The position numbers were made by a program, and so were the translations under genes. Shown here one piece after another: positions 24,767 through 37,440 of a stretch of DNA of 64,000 nt. How positions within the stretch are numbered: position 1 is the first letter of the stretch; every line of letters starts with the position of its first letter. This DNA is from Heracleum sosnowskyi (lineage: Eukaryota > Streptophyta > Magnoliopsida > Apiales > Apiaceae), in the NCBI GenBank assembly GCA_030848705.1, contig CM061244.1:50385190-50449189 (forward strand). Reading direction: 5' to 3'. Below the pieces are notes generated by a model. It was given only the letters and a program-made list of their open reading frames with translations, ran no database searches and was not told the origin of the DNA.

Positions 24767-25259
24767 CTTGGGCTTCAAGTCCCTGTGGACTACTCCTTGG
24801 AGATGACAATAAGCAACTACACTTAAAATTTGCACCATAACAACTTTTGAATCTTCTTCTGAGTATTCCCCACCCCTAAATAACACAAGTATAGAGTTAT
24901 CTAACTGTCTGGATAACAGCATGACAGGGCAAGGAATAACCCTTAAGTACAAGTGTTGACTGAATAGGTACCTTGAAAGAATTCTATCCAACAATTCCCC
25001 TCCTTTGCAAAGCCTGGAGAAGATAATAAAAATATATTAAATTAGCTTCATTTCTTGAATAAAGATACATCCAAGTACACATATCCCTTTTCAACTTTGA
25101 TTATGAAGACAACACTAGTAACATTTACTCCATCACTACGTAAACATTGTCTTCATCCCCATAGGCATCATAAAATTGCACAAGATTCTTGTGTCCAGTT
25201 AGAGCTCGCAATATCTTAACTTCTCTTCTTACATCCTCAATGGCAATCGCTGTAGTCAT
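24767..25259 (-). pseudogene. Fragment of a CDPK-related kinase (CRK) gene, three exons
   Basis: Minus-strand exons are 25259-25129 (MTTAIAIEDVRREVKIL..., kinase subdomains III-V), 25013-24972 (LCKGGELLDRILSR) and 24875-24767 (GGEYSEEDSK... to VVHRDLKP, subdomain VIb). Introns have GT donors (GTAAATG, GTACC) and AG acceptors, and the codon phases join correctly. The sequence matches the plant CRK family, Ser/Thr kinases related to calcium-dependent kinases. The ATP-binding lobe upstream and everything after HRDLKP are missing, and the Glu of the usual HRDLKPEN motif is Lys here. Retained introns rule out a processed copy. It is a truncated gene or a captured gene fragment. Confidence 0.85.
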
Positions 25260-25431
25260 ATGCAATGTACATTTCTTCTTAATATTAGAAGTTGACAGAG
25301 AACTATACCACTTCCAAATTGTTCGAAGATAAAGGAACAATATCCAATATTAGTACGCTTCAATTAAATACAGTACACAACAAAACGACTGCTCCCACTT
25401 TGGAAGGAAATCATCCCCAAATATATATAAC

Positions 25432-25434
<3 letters not shown>

Positions 25435-25513
<79 letters not shown>
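25435..25513. repeat. (AT)n microsatellite
   Basis: About 40 uninterrupted AT units; likely length-variable. Confidence 0.97.
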
Positions 25514-25514
<1 letters not shown>

Positions 25515-26535
25515 CATAAGAGATAGAATTACCTTAAACTCGAAGCCCCAAATTAAATCCGATTGAAACCCTAATTTTTAAATCCCAAATTGAACTTGAA
25601 GCCCTGCAATTCAACTTGAAGCCCTAATTTCAAAAATCAGCCCTGGACACGAAGAAAGACTAAATCAATTGTAAAATAGTGAAAAAGACCCTAAAATAGA
25701 AGCAAATTGAAAAGCCCTCATGTGAAATAGTGTAACTGATACTTGAAAAGCCCTAATTCAAATTGAGCCCTCAGATTGGAAAGCCGTCATTTGTAATTTA
25801 GAAGAGATTATATGTGAGTAGTAGTGCGCAGCCGTGTGTAATTTAGAAGAGAGAGAGAGAGAGAGAGAGGAGATTATTATTCAGTGAGTGTGAGTGAAAG
25901 AGAGAGGATAATATTTGGGTTTAGTGAAAGAGAGAGCGGGTTGTCTGATTTTTGGTTGGGCGGTCTTTTTACCGCTCAACAAATTTTCACCAATTTTTCA
26001 TGTTTTCTAAATAATATATGTTATTTTTTATATATTGAATTTATAAATAGATTCTTTAAATTTTATAAAAAATGTTTAAGATTTTTAATGTATTATTCAA
26101 CTTCTTTTTACATATTCATACTAATGTATTTAGATACTTTTATCACTTACAAAAATTTTATTAGAATATTAAAATACATTTAGAGAAAAAATTATTTACT
26201 TAAATTTGTTGAATAATAATTTAATAATTATAAAATAAAAAAATTCATCTAAAAAAATCATTTTAATATTTTTCATTTCATTATTCACTTATTTTGTCAT
26301 ATTCTTAGTTTTTATGGAAATTATAAAATATCCGATTAAATTAATTAATTCTAACGTCAAATAAAAATAAATATTTTAACTTTTAGTTAAAAGAAAAAAA
26401 AATTGTTTACTACAAAATTATGGCAGCACAATTTCATACCTACGCCAACATGCCAACACTTTAGATCTACATCAACATTGTTTTGATGCCCGAGCCAACA
26501 CCAAATTGATAATGTTGTAGTAGCCAGAAATATGC
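25514..26535. other. AT-rich spacer, no gene seen
   Basis: Holds several CCCTAAT-rich words (25560-25760), a GA run near 25847-25869, a hairpin GGCGGT/ACCGC at about 25956-25981, and a 113-bp stretch bounded by a 13-bp inverted repeat (26409-26421 and 26509-26521). No coding content was recognised. Confidence 0.5.
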
Positions 26536-26868
26536 ATGGCAAAACCAACAAAATCAAAGGCAACATCACCTCTAAATGTTGTAGTAGGCCATTTATGGTG
26601 TAGTGTCTTCAATGAAAGGCTCAAGGCTGAATTGAGAAAATTGTCTATGAGCAAAATTCCAGAAATTGATCTAAATCCATCCTCTGTCTACTATGGTTGC
26701 ATTCCTAAGTCTGGACATGAGCAAGTTGGATGCATGAATTTGTTGAATCTATCAAGGGTGGTCGATAGAAGAATCAAGCTAGTTCTTAACCAAATTCTGC
26801 AGTCTAAGATTAATAAGGACAAAGTTGAAGCTGTACATGCAATCTACACTCATCTAGCAAAGAAATGA
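26536..26868 (+). CDS. Unrecognised 110-codon ORF
   Basis: Starts MAKPTKSKATSPLNVVVGH and ends THLAKK. The composition looks protein-like, with a mix of hydrophobic and charged residues and a helix-prone C-terminal half, and there is no simple-sequence bias. I do not recognise the family; there is no zinc finger, catalytic motif, signal peptide or membrane segment. It ends 63 bases before a purine-rich tract and the LTR-like sequence at 26932, so it may be the tail of an internal region of some retroelement. It may also be a gene fragment or chance. Confidence 0.3.
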   Translation: MAKPTKSKATSPLNVVVGHLWCSVFNERLKAELRKLSMSKIPEIDLNPSSVYYGCIPKSGHEQVGCMNLLNLSRVVDRRIKLVLNQILQSKINKDKVEAVHAIYTHLAKK

Positions 26869-26931
26869 ATGAAGGAAGAAATCAAATAGATGATTGTAGA
26901 TGCAAACAGAAGAAGAGAGGACAAAGGAGGA

Positions 26932-28613
26932 TGTAATATCCGTGAACTTTATTAATAATATAAATTATATTTTATGAGTAAAATAATTTATGTGGAGTAT
27001 TTGGAGTCTTAATGATTAAGGTTATTGAGTAATAGTATGTTAATTGATGTGTCGAAAGCCCCTTTCGAATATCTTTTCATTTAGAAATATCTTCAGTTTT
27101 GAGCCCCGTTTTGAAAATTCAAGGGCCCCGTTGAAAATTTGTACATCATTATTATTCCTTCGTCTTTCGTATCCGAATCATTATTGGAAGATTTCTTCGT
27201 ATCATTATATTCCTTATTACCCGATACTATCAATAGTATTTGTTTTATTCAAAGAAAGAAAAATTATTCTGAACCCTAATTGTTTAGGGCGATTGATATA
27301 TCGTTCATATCAATAATACATCTGTTATAGCCCCGTATTCTTGAGCATTCGTTATATAAATGATATGTATTGATATGGATAACTATCAGTCTTTGTGGAT
27401 AATTATCACCTCGTAAAACGTGAATTTTACTTTATTAAAGGTTTAAAGCGATCCAGTGGATCGATATCGATCCAAAAATGTCGTTTGGGGTATTATTTTC
27501 CACTAAGTATAAAAAGACGAATCGTACATTATCCTTCGTATAATCCGTATTTCATATTTACAAAAATATAAAAATTCTCGAACCGTGTTCTTCGTGTTCT
27601 CGAAAATCAAAATCAATTTTGAAGGTGTTATTGAAATCCAAATATCAAGTTCAAGTACCCAAATCAAAGCTCTTGATCTCTAGTTTCAGAATCTTCAAAC
27701 CATATCATCATCTGGTAATGTTTCGATTTATTATGAATTTTTCAATATTCGAATTAAATTAGGGTTCATATGAAATTTGGGGATTTTCATTCTGTTGATT
27801 CTCCGTTCAATTGATTGCTTCTAACATGTTCCTAGGGTTCTAATGAGTAGGAATCCATGCTTTAATTTCATGTTCATGTTCGATTTTGAGATTTTCGATT
27901 TTAGGGTTTTTGCCCGTTTTTTTTTGAATAGTCTGTTCATATGAATGATCTGACATTGTTTTTGATAGAGGGCTTTTGTTGTATGTGTTCTTAACTTCAT
28001 TTTAACATAAAGAACGTAGAGTTTCATGTACGATTTAGTGATATCGGAAAATTTGCTTGAGGTCGCTGGATTTTGATCGGGATTGGGATTCCGGCTGTGT
28101 TTTTGGTTTGTTTTGGTCGGAATGTATTGCTGAGTTAATAAGGAGTGTTTTGGTACAAAAAGCCCCAAATTCTGATGTGTTTTTGGCTCGCCGGATTCTG
28201 GAAAATTTCTGGGTTGTTCTTCCCGACCCGTTTTTGTTCTTCCCGACCCGTTGACCCGATTTCTGACCCGGTTTCAATCTTCGAAACCCTAATTCATTTT
28301 CAAAAAACTGTTTTTGGATTTTATTTTTAAAAATAATTCGAAAATAGTTTAAATATTTATAAAAATCATATTTTTATTTTAAAAATACATTTTTAAATTC
28401 AGAAAATTCTGAAAAATTATATTTATTTCTTTAAATTCGAAAACCGTTTAAATTTAATTATTTTAATTATTTTTGATTAATAATTAATTTATTTTATTAA
28501 TTGATTTAGTTTATTAATCAATTAATTCTTATTAATTAATTATTAATTAGATTTAATTAATTTAAATTAAGTTTAATTATTTTCTAGCTTGATTTAATTA
28601 TTTAAAAATAGTT
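26932..28613 (+). repeat. Partial Tekay-like LTR, related to the 29836 element
   Basis: Begins TGTAATATCC after a purine tract (GACAAAGGAGGA), as an LTR after a polypurine tract would. It follows the LTR at 29836 in order: a 37-base block starting TATCGATCCAAAAATGTCG is identical (near 27470 and 30310), then a TATA-like TATAAAAAG and AATCGTAC, then a GACCCG-rich block and AT-rich TTAATTAA stretches. It stops at ATTTAAAAATAGTTTG, where the SIRE A left arm begins, so about two thirds of a long LTR is missing. Confidence 0.75.
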
Positions 28614-29830
28614 TGAGAGATGTCTTCAACATCAGATACTTGAAGATCTTCATCATTAAGTGCATCTTGGAAGTAGAAATCATCTTGAAGTAGCTTTCCC
28701 TTTCCCTTGTCCTTCTGAGTACCAGAACCAGAAGCTCCTTCTTGTACATCTTCTCCCTTCTTCTCTCCTTCATTCTCCTTCTCCTTATTCTCCCCCTTAG
28801 TTGAGGAATCCTCTACAGATTTGACTTTTTCAGCTTTAGGATCCTCCTTCTTACTCCTTCCTTCTCCTCCATTTCCTCCTTCATCCTTTCCATTATCATC
28901 CTCATCATAATCATCATCACCCTCAAAGAATTTCTTATGTTCAGCATTGGGTTGATGTGAGTTCTTGATCATATAGTAGAGATGCTTCATTCCTTCATTC
29001 AGATGCTCCATCCCTCCTTCAATCTTTGCAAATCTCTAATCATTAAACCACTGATTTTCATCAACAGTCTGCTGAATGTAGTCCACTTGAGTTAAAATGG
29101 TAGCATTCTGCTTGACACTCTCTGTTATTTCAGCATTTGAATTTGTAAGCTCAGAGATGTCTGAAGCCACTAACACCTGGGATTCTTGAATATCATTCAT
29201 CTTGGGGAGCAGAGTAACCTTCAATCCTTCAATCTCATCCTTGATAGTACCCAGCTGATTAGTTACAGAGGTGGAAGAAGAAGACCGTTCAACCACTTGT
29301 GCTTTTAGAATATCTTTTTCAGCCTGGGTTTCTTGAAGTTGTTTCTGTAGTCCAGCTATTTGAGCCAATAAAGAAGTAGTGTATGTGTTAGTGTGTGCAC
29401 TCACTTCAATTTCTCTCAGTGGTGTTTCACTCATCTCACGTGCTTGTGTATCGCTCTGTGTTTGACTCTCAGTTCTCACTACTAGCTGTCTGTCCAAGTT
29501 TGAAGTTGATGTACCTGCAGGAAAAATCACCCTAGCCTATTCTAGAGAGGTCAGTGGTGGTGCAATGGGAGTTCGCAAATCCCAATCCCTAGTGAAATCC
29601 AAAAAGTCTGGTTGATTTTGGAACTGAATTGCTTCAGTGTTGGATTCACTAGGTTGCCTTCCACTTTATCCAATATAAACTGCGAGTGGAAAATCCCTTA
29701 AGGGAGCTAGAGATGTTCCCTTTGGGTGGGGAGAAAATGATTCTATTTGATTTGGCAAAGAATCAAATTTTCCCTCAGATGCCTGTGAATGCACTTCTAC
29801 CGTTACAATGGTAGGCACTGTTTCATATCC
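28614..29830 (-). pseudogene. SIRE A ORF3, C-terminal part (left arm)
   Basis: Continues ORF3 beyond the nested insertion. The region around 29530-29240 matches 53464-53774 of the right arm. It encodes a predicted coiled coil (heptad-like LLAQIAGLQKQLQETQAEKD, 29385-29325) followed by an acidic and lysine-rich tail (28950-28640). In-frame stops occur near 29670, 29540 and 29033, so it is broken. The tail past 29220 is absent from the right arm because SIRE B interrupts it, so this is the only view of the ORF3 C-terminus of this family. Confidence 0.7.
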
Positions 29831-29835
29831 TATGT

Positions 29836-32800
29836 TGTAAGATCCGGGAAAATTACGTGTTATTATATGATGTGAAATGAAATTTTAATTTCATATTAAG
29901 AGTTATTAAATGATTTATCTGTTTAAACGTGCTAAGTTATTCGTTAAATGATTGAATATGTGATATTGTGGTGCTATGTGAAATGTGTGGGGAATTTGAA
30001 ATTATTTTGAAAAGGGTGTCATACTATTTTATTTTATTTTAATTATCGAAAAGAAAATTTGGATCGTTCCCAAATTATTCGGGAGATTGGTATATCGTTC
30101 GTACCAATATTTCATTCGTTAAAGTAGAAAGTATTCGAAAATATTCGTAATAGAAGCATTTTGGTTCGTATATCTATTATTAAACGATACTTGTAGTTAT
30201 CCGTACTTTATGGATGCTTATCGTCTCGTGAAACGTGTATTCTGCTTTATTAAAGATTTAAAGCGTTTATTTTGTTAAATTGTATTTAAAGCGATCTATC
30301 GGATCAGTATCGATCCAAAAATGTCGTTTGGGGTATTATTTTCCGTTTTATATAAAAAGGCAAATCGTACTTTGTTTTTCGTATAATCAAGGCTTAATTA
30401 CAGTTAAAAATCTAAAAAACCCTGAAACGTGTTCTTCGTGTTCTTGAGAATCAAACTCAATTTTGAAGGCGTTATCGGATTCCGATTTCGATGTTCTTGT
30501 AACCAAATCGAATCCCTCATCATCCTCTATCTGATTACACCATCAAAATTCATGTGGGTATGATTTCTGAGTTTTTCCGATTTTTTAATTAATTTATTTA
30601 TTTCGAATTTAGGTTTAATTTTGGGGGAATCTGTGTTTGTGTTTGTTCTTGTTAATTGATGATATGAATAAGTTGTATGTGTTGTAAGGAGTGTTCTGAT
30701 GATTTTTATCTGATTTTTGGAGCTCGAATTAGAGCAAATCGGAAAAATTAAGCTCACCGGAGTTCTTGAGTTTTTTGCCGGATTTTGAATTCTACGAACT
30801 GTTTCTTGATTTCGTTTATGCCATTAGATAGATCGTGGGATGCTGAGTATGTTCACGTGTTCATTGTTAACGTTGGGTTCGATTTTGTGTCGCCGGAAAG
30901 CGGCCGCCGCCGTTGGTTTCGCGATTTACGGCCAGAAATCGAGTTGTTTTCGTTGTGATTGTTGTGTTGAGTAGTGTTGTGGTGATTGTGAGGGTGAAGC
31001 GAAGTGAAACCGTGCGTTTTGGAATGGTTTCGGAGTCGCCGGAAACTGGGTTTGGTTCGCCGGAACTCCGCCGCCGGCGGGTTGTTCTTGGCGACCCACC
31101 TGTTTTCTTGGCAACCCGTTTACCCAATCCCTTGACCCGGTTTCGATCCAGAAAACCCTAATTGCATTTCTAAAAAGTGTTTCTGGGTTTTTATTTTAAA
31201 AATAATTCAAAAATAGTTTTATAATCCTAAAAATCATATCTTTGATTTAAAAATACATTTTATTATTCCGAAAATTTTATAAATTCATAAATATTTATTT
31301 AAATTCGAAAATTGATTAAATTTAATTATTTTAATTATTTTTATTAATAATTAATTTATTTAATTAATTGATTAATTCTTTTAATCAGTTAATTCTTAAT
31401 AATTAATTATTAATTAGATTTAATTAATTAAAATTAAGTTTAATTATTTTCTATCTTGGTTTATTTATTTAAAAATAGTTTGGGCATTTAAAAGAGTGTC
31501 AATTAATTTTATTAATTGATTTATTTGCATTTAAAATACTTATATTGGATTTAAAAATCCGATTTTTGATTTAAAAATTGTTTGTGGCTTATTTAAATTC
31601 CAATAAGCTTCGTATGATGTTTTAAAAATAGTTATAAGTGCTATATGATTTGTATGAGTTGTGTAATGTGTTTTATAGTCCGTATATGCCCGTACTAGGG
31701 CTAGTGTCTGAGTTTTTAATCTCGTAAATTATACCGGACGTCCGATACGTACCCGGTTACTTGTTTAAATGTGCTATGTGGATGATGTGGATTATGTGAA
31801 TTATCTGGTTAGTGAATTATAAATACAAATAATTGTTTTGAGACGTGTTTAAATGTAGTAGTTGTGTCTATAATTATCGTGTGGGGTAGTTGGGATAGAA
31901 ATTTGTCGGTAATGTTAGAAAGTGAGATTTACGAGGCCGTTGACTTGGATGTTGACTTTTTATAGTATGGGGATTGTCGTCAAGCGAGTTACGTGGATTA
32001 CTTATGTGGTTGATTGCGATTGGTCTATCAATTGAGATGTGGATGTTTATGCAACAAAGATATCGGTAGGATCGGTAAGTGCGTCGAAGTTAAGTTACAA
32101 TCATTTATGAAATATGAGGATTATACGTTGAAGACTAAGTACCGTCTCATGTTTGACTATCGAGGCTGGCACGTGGATTCGAAATGGTAGAAGCAGACTA
32201 GTGGTGTTCGAAAGAGCGTTAGAGCAAAGAAGGACGAAAGTAGAGAATCGTGCGACAAGACAGGATAAGGAGGAAATCGTATTGTTTCAGCGTTACGAAA
32301 TAGCTAAGGACCAGAGGCAAGTGTTTATACCCTTGCTTATTAATTAAGGGATATTATCTTGAATTATTAGTATGCATGTTGAATGCTTATTACTGAATTT
32401 TCAAATGTTGATTTCTTTGCATTGAATTGCAAGTATGTTATTTAATCTCGTAAATTGACGAGTACTCTTTTATACCTTTTGAGTTTAGACTCATATTTTC
32501 ATATTGATTGGAAAGATATACTTATTATATTGAAAAGCTTGAAGAGATAATTATGGGCCGTATACTAAGGCTTTCTTTTAAAAGACTTGATTTAAAAATG
32601 CTAAGTTGGAATATTACCAACCCTAGATGAGCAGGAACTTGTGAACCCTATGAGGGAAAACTTATTCTGAAATTCTGAAGTGGTGTTGCTTGCCCTTCAG
32701 GTATTCCGTTTTTCACCTTGCACCTATGCAAACCTTGTTATCATTTCTTGTTAATGCGATCATCTGATCCATTCCCTGATTCGAATTCATATATGCTGTG

Positions 32801-34811
32801 CATGATTTAGTTTACTTCCTTCAAGCACAAGGCTTATCTATTATAAGTACATGTAAGAAGGATTTGAACTATTTCTGTCAGAAGTTGATAAACCCTTATT
32901 TTCTTCATTTATAAACTTCACCTTGAATTCTTCTTAAACTTGAACTTGACTCTCTTGTCATTTACCAGACTGGTAAACCTTTATTAATTCTTCCATAATG
33001 TGATGATTTGAACTATTGAGGCCATCTAGAGCCTGTTCTTTGAACCCTACTCTATATTGACTTGTTACTCTTTTCTGTTGATATCATATTGTCTGTTTCA
33101 TATCAGATTCAATCTTGTTAAGCATGTTATTGTTTATTCTTTGAACCCTACTCTATATTGACTTGTTACACTTTCTGTTGATATCATATTGTCTGTTTCA
33201 TATCAGACCTAACCTTGTTGAGCATGTCATTGTTTATTCTTCATTATATCCCAGTTGTTACATCGAACTCGTCGATGCTTATTATATTGTCACTTTTCAT
33301 GTGCACCTCCCCATATTGTGTCGATCTCGTCGATACTAGATTATATTGTTATTCCTTAATGGATTCTTCATAATTGAACTGTTTCCTGGAACGTGAGTTT
33401 TCCAGCAATTGTTGTATTAGGTTGTCGATTCTTCCGACACCTGATTGTCGAAGTAAGGTTGTCAATTGTTCTGACACCTGACGTATATAATATAGGATTG
33501 GAATGTTTTTTTTTTTAATGGACCAATTATTGGTCGGGCCATTTATGGTCGATGTAATTTAGGCCCAGATTGGCCTTGGATCCGTAGAGGACTATGCATG
33601 AGCTAGTCCGGGGTTGTTGCGTGGCTGGCCAGCAGCACAACCTTTGATTTGATAAATGTTAAAAATCCAATTCTAATATTAGTTCTTATTTCTGAGATGA
33701 GTTACATCCATATGTTTTGTACTTGTGAGTTATGACCTGATATTCAGGTTTATTCGTTGCGTAAAATTGTTGGTTGTTGATTAATAAATGGTGGTTTCAA
33801 TCTTGCTGAAATCACTTACTCTTAATTCATTTGGATTCCAAATAGTCGAAATCCATTTCCTTGATTCCATTGGCAGTCGTGAGATATCTATCTTGATGAG
33901 TTTTATTCATACCGCATATCCAGTCGGTACCATGTTGAAGTCTTGAAGTGCGTTCTTTATTCCTTGACCGAGCGTGTTGGCTCATTCTTACCCCTTGATT
34001 ATTCTAACCTTCCAGAGTTGTTGGTTTCAGAAAATGTTGTGAATAGATTTGTTATCTTCAAAACTAGTATTTTTATACAAACTATGGTCTTGAAGACGTA
34101 TGAGTTATATTTATTTCATATGTTCTACTTACTATTGTAGATATTGTTGATTCGGTCATCGTAACGACCAATATAAATCTTTTGTGTTTTAAAACTATTC
34201 AGTTGAGAGAAACTGAATGAGAAATTGTGGTAAATTACCAAACTTAATTTGAAAATTTTAGAGATTTTAATTGTTCAAAAACAAAAGTTGTTATTTGAAA
34301 ATCCAAAGTTTATTTTGGAAACCTTTCGTATTATATTTAATAATGCGCTTGCTGAGCAATTCATTCACTCATACTTGTTTTATTTATATATATTTTAGCC
34401 TGCCGGAAAGAAGGTGTATTGGCAAGAGTTGTCCGCGTAGCTGATCAGAGATGGGGAAAGATATTAGCGTAAAGACGTTTTGATCCAGAGCATTGGAGCT
34501 AGTGAGAGATTTTGTATATAGATGTTTTCTATTGAATAAGATTTTGTATAAGAGTAGTGGCCTGGTATACTTCTTATCGAAGTTATACTAGTGTTTTAGA
34601 TTGTGTGTAAAGAGAATGATTGTAAAAAGGAAAGTTGTTGTAATGAAATTTTGGATTCTTGTTTCTAGCACTATAACCTTTAAAGATTCTTGGTAGAGTT
34701 GGGGTCACAGATATTATTATTATTGTGTTGATTTTATATTGAACAGGTTGTTTGGATTAAGAGTGCAGTGTGACGACCAAATCCTTTGACCCCGGATTTG
34801 GGGGCGTTACA
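29836..34811 (+). repeat. 5' LTR (4,976 bp) of the non-autonomous element
   Basis: TGTAAGATCC to GGCGTTACA. A TATA box (TTTATATAAAAAGG, about 30347-30360) lies only 0.5 kb into the LTR, so most of the LTR would be transcribed. It contains a GC-rich block (30890-31140) in AT-rich surroundings and a tandem duplication of about 101 bp (33036-33237). Short ORFs on either strand are not convincing genes. Confidence 0.95.
33036..33237. repeat. 101-bp tandem duplication inside the LTR
   Basis: TTCTTTGAACCCTACTCTAT starts at 33036 and 33137. The same pair is in the 3' LTR near 40880-41083, so the duplication is older than this insertion. Confidence 0.85.
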
Positions 34812-37029
34812 GTTGGTATCAGAGCAAGGGTTATAGTAAAACTAGAAACGAGAGTGTGTGGGAGTGTATATAGTTATATAAGGAACGTCAGAGCTCATTT
34901 AGAGTTCGTATTGGACTATTGGATATAGTACCGCTGAGTGAGTTGAGATGGAGGTATTTGATTGAGATAGTTGTGCTGAGATGGATAGAACTTCTTGCGT
35001 TTGTAGACGTCTATGGCGGAATCTTCAAGGACTATTACAAGTCGACGATGACGTACGATATTGATAAGCTTGCGACGTGGAAAAGAAGGGCTGAAATCGA
35101 ATAACGTGGAGAAGAAGGGCTGAAATCGAATAACGAGCTATCGAAGGAGTCGACGGAGGAGTCATATGTGAAGACCTTGGTAATACCTTCCCATCCTAAG
35201 GAAATATTTGACATTTCTTTAAGCGAAGCTGTGTTGGTGAATATATTCCACCTTTTGACCTTGTACTTGATACTTTTGATCAATCATGATTGCAATTGCA
35301 TCAGAGGTTGTTGTGACATCTATTTCAAATTGTGAAGCCTGTTGAAAATATGTTATTTAAATTCCAACTCCTTTATTCTTCCGGAGTGGATAACTCTAAT
35401 TGTGATGTAACACTATTTGTTGATACTTCCTTTCTGATTGTTTTTCTTTTCTGAAATAACACCTTTGGAATCTATTCAATTTCAATCCAAGGTGTGTATT
35501 TGAGATTTCTTATCGAAAGGCCCTGGTTGTCATTCCGACTCTAAATTTCTTTTATATTTCTCTACTCCAACTGAGGTAAACAACCCTATTTATAGGGGAC
35601 ACAAGGACTATCTGTCTATGTGATAGAAGTCTGACGGGACGCCGTCACTTGTGTGTTGTGAAATACAAGAAGGCTAATTACCTTTAGTACCGTCTTAATA
35701 GAGACACACAACATTGAGTTCATGTGATCAAATTGATCTCTCAGTGATTCTTTTATTTCCAATAATGTTTGTTTTGGAATATGCAGACTTGGTAACCCCA
35801 ATTGGGGAACATTTGCTATGATACAGAACCTTTTCTCTTCAAAATATCATGAATTTTTTTGTTATTTCAAATAATCTGGAAGGTATGCCACCAGGTTGGG
35901 AGGAAATTTACCCTACTATAATGAACGAAGAATTTGCGATTGAATCACCACGAGCGAAAGCGGATTACGATGCGATTAGAATACTAGTAACATATAACGG
36001 AGCCAGTTGTTCTCTTTCTATCGATTAACGTTACGATATGGAAAGGTGAAGTTAGATAATTCAAGAGTTGATTGGAAATTGGGGAAAAATGTGTAGTTGT
36101 GCTGATGATATCCCATGTTGTGGAAGATGAACATAATAGATTTTTGTCTCAAGGAGAAGAACTTTTAAAATTTGATGATAGGCTAATAATGGAGAATGAG
36201 TTGATCTTTGAGTATTTCAGGATTGTATGATATGGTTGCAAGTCTTTTGCTCACGATAGTTAAGGTAGATCTTGCCAGTCAATGTGGATGTATAGAATGA
36301 GAATCAAGATAATGTCGAGTTGATCAAGCTGTTTGGGAAATGAGATGGAACCATGGAAAAGGTGTCCTGAGTGTCACTTTGAATGTATCTTCTGAATTAT
36401 TTGGAAATCAGATGGAGAACAATTAAGCTATTGGGACTAAGTAGAACAATTTTAAAGATATGGGACTAAGTCACCAAGTTGATAAGGAATATTCTCACAA
36501 TTGTAGATAGGGAAAGAAGATGAAGAGGTGTTAATAAGGATTTAAAGACAATGGATAAGGTAATGAAGGGTTGTTTCCAGCTGAAGAGTTAATTGGCATG
36601 AAAGGTATGTGATTGTTGAAAGCAGTTGTTAGATATATTGGAAATAGGTATAGTTGACCCAAGAATATGGATGGCTGATAGTATGAGTAGTAAAAGAGAG
36701 AATTGAGATGTAAATATCTTCGGTACAAGGATTAGAAAGGATGGAGTTTTAAGGTTATGATGACAAGAGATCAACTAGAAGGAATGACGGAATTAAGGAT
36801 TCAACCAGGATTGATTAAAGAGAAAGAGCTACATAAAGGAAAGAGTTATGAAAAGAGAAATGGAATTCAATTACAGGAAGGAGCGAGAGAGTATAATGGA
36901 TAAGAAGGAAATGTAAGGATATATAAGAGGTTTAAAAGGATATTAATGTTGGTGAGTATTTAAATGCTTGGGATGCTAGAAAATGAAGACAGAGTAACAG
37001 AGGTATAGTAGACGATTACAACTAAAGAG
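34812..37029 (+). other. Internal region of the non-autonomous element, no gene recognised
   Basis: Includes the primer site TGGTATCAGAGC (34814-34825) two bases after the LTR. A small tandem duplication of about 29 bp lies near 35078-35135 (AAGAAGGGCTGAAATCGAAT twice). No Gag, protease or RT motif could be read. Confidence 0.6.
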
Positions 37030-37440
37030 ATTCCTGATTGGAAGTGGGGACATGTTAAGATAAACTGGGTAGTAGAGTTGTTAAGGCCTAGAGCTTATCG
37101 TGATGTTATTTGAGTTATTATTGACCGATTAACGAGAGATATTTATTAGATGAATTGGTTCATCTCTAGCTATTTGAATGAGGTAATAGTACGGCATGGA
37201 ATGACGGGTTCAAATGTATTTGACGGAGATCCGCGACTTAATTAAAGAATTCAGACAGACTATGGTTGTGTACTAAATTTTTTAGGTAATTGGAAGGACC
37301 ATTTACCGTTGATTAGATTTTCTTACGACAACAGTTATTATGACAATTTTGAATTGCTACCTTACGTCGGTTTACTGCGTGTTGGGAAAGTTGCGTATAA
37401 GTTTGCGTACCACCCCGTGAGTGGTGTATTCATAGTATAT
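37030..37440 (+). pseudogene. Integrase relic of the non-autonomous element
   Basis: One frame reads IPDWKWGHVKINWVVELL, then VIIDRLTRD, VIVRHGMTGSNVFDGDPRL, then LGNWKDHLPLIRFSYDNSYY. This follows the core of Tekay-type integrases. Asn replaces the first catalytic Asp, three in-frame stops occur before 37260, and the segment that should hold the catalytic Glu is deleted between DPRL and GNWKDH. The fragment shows ancestry from an autonomous chromovirus-like element and cannot be active. Confidence 0.75.

Noticed and set aside
25292..25519. 75-codon ORF ending in an Ile-Tyr repeat
   Set aside because: Its second half is the translated AT microsatellite.
30867..31161. ORFs on both strands (Arg-rich) in the GC-rich LTR block, repeated at 38712-39006
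   Set aside because: They overlap each other on opposite strands and arise from GC-rich sequence lacking stops; present because the LTR is duplicated.
32153..32347. 64-codon ORF in the LTR, repeated at 39998
   Set aside because: Charged and short, with no similarity noted; duplicated only because it lies in both LTRs.
34814..34825. tRNA-like word TGGTATCAGAGC
   Set aside because: It is a primer binding site complementary to a tRNA end, not a tRNA gene.
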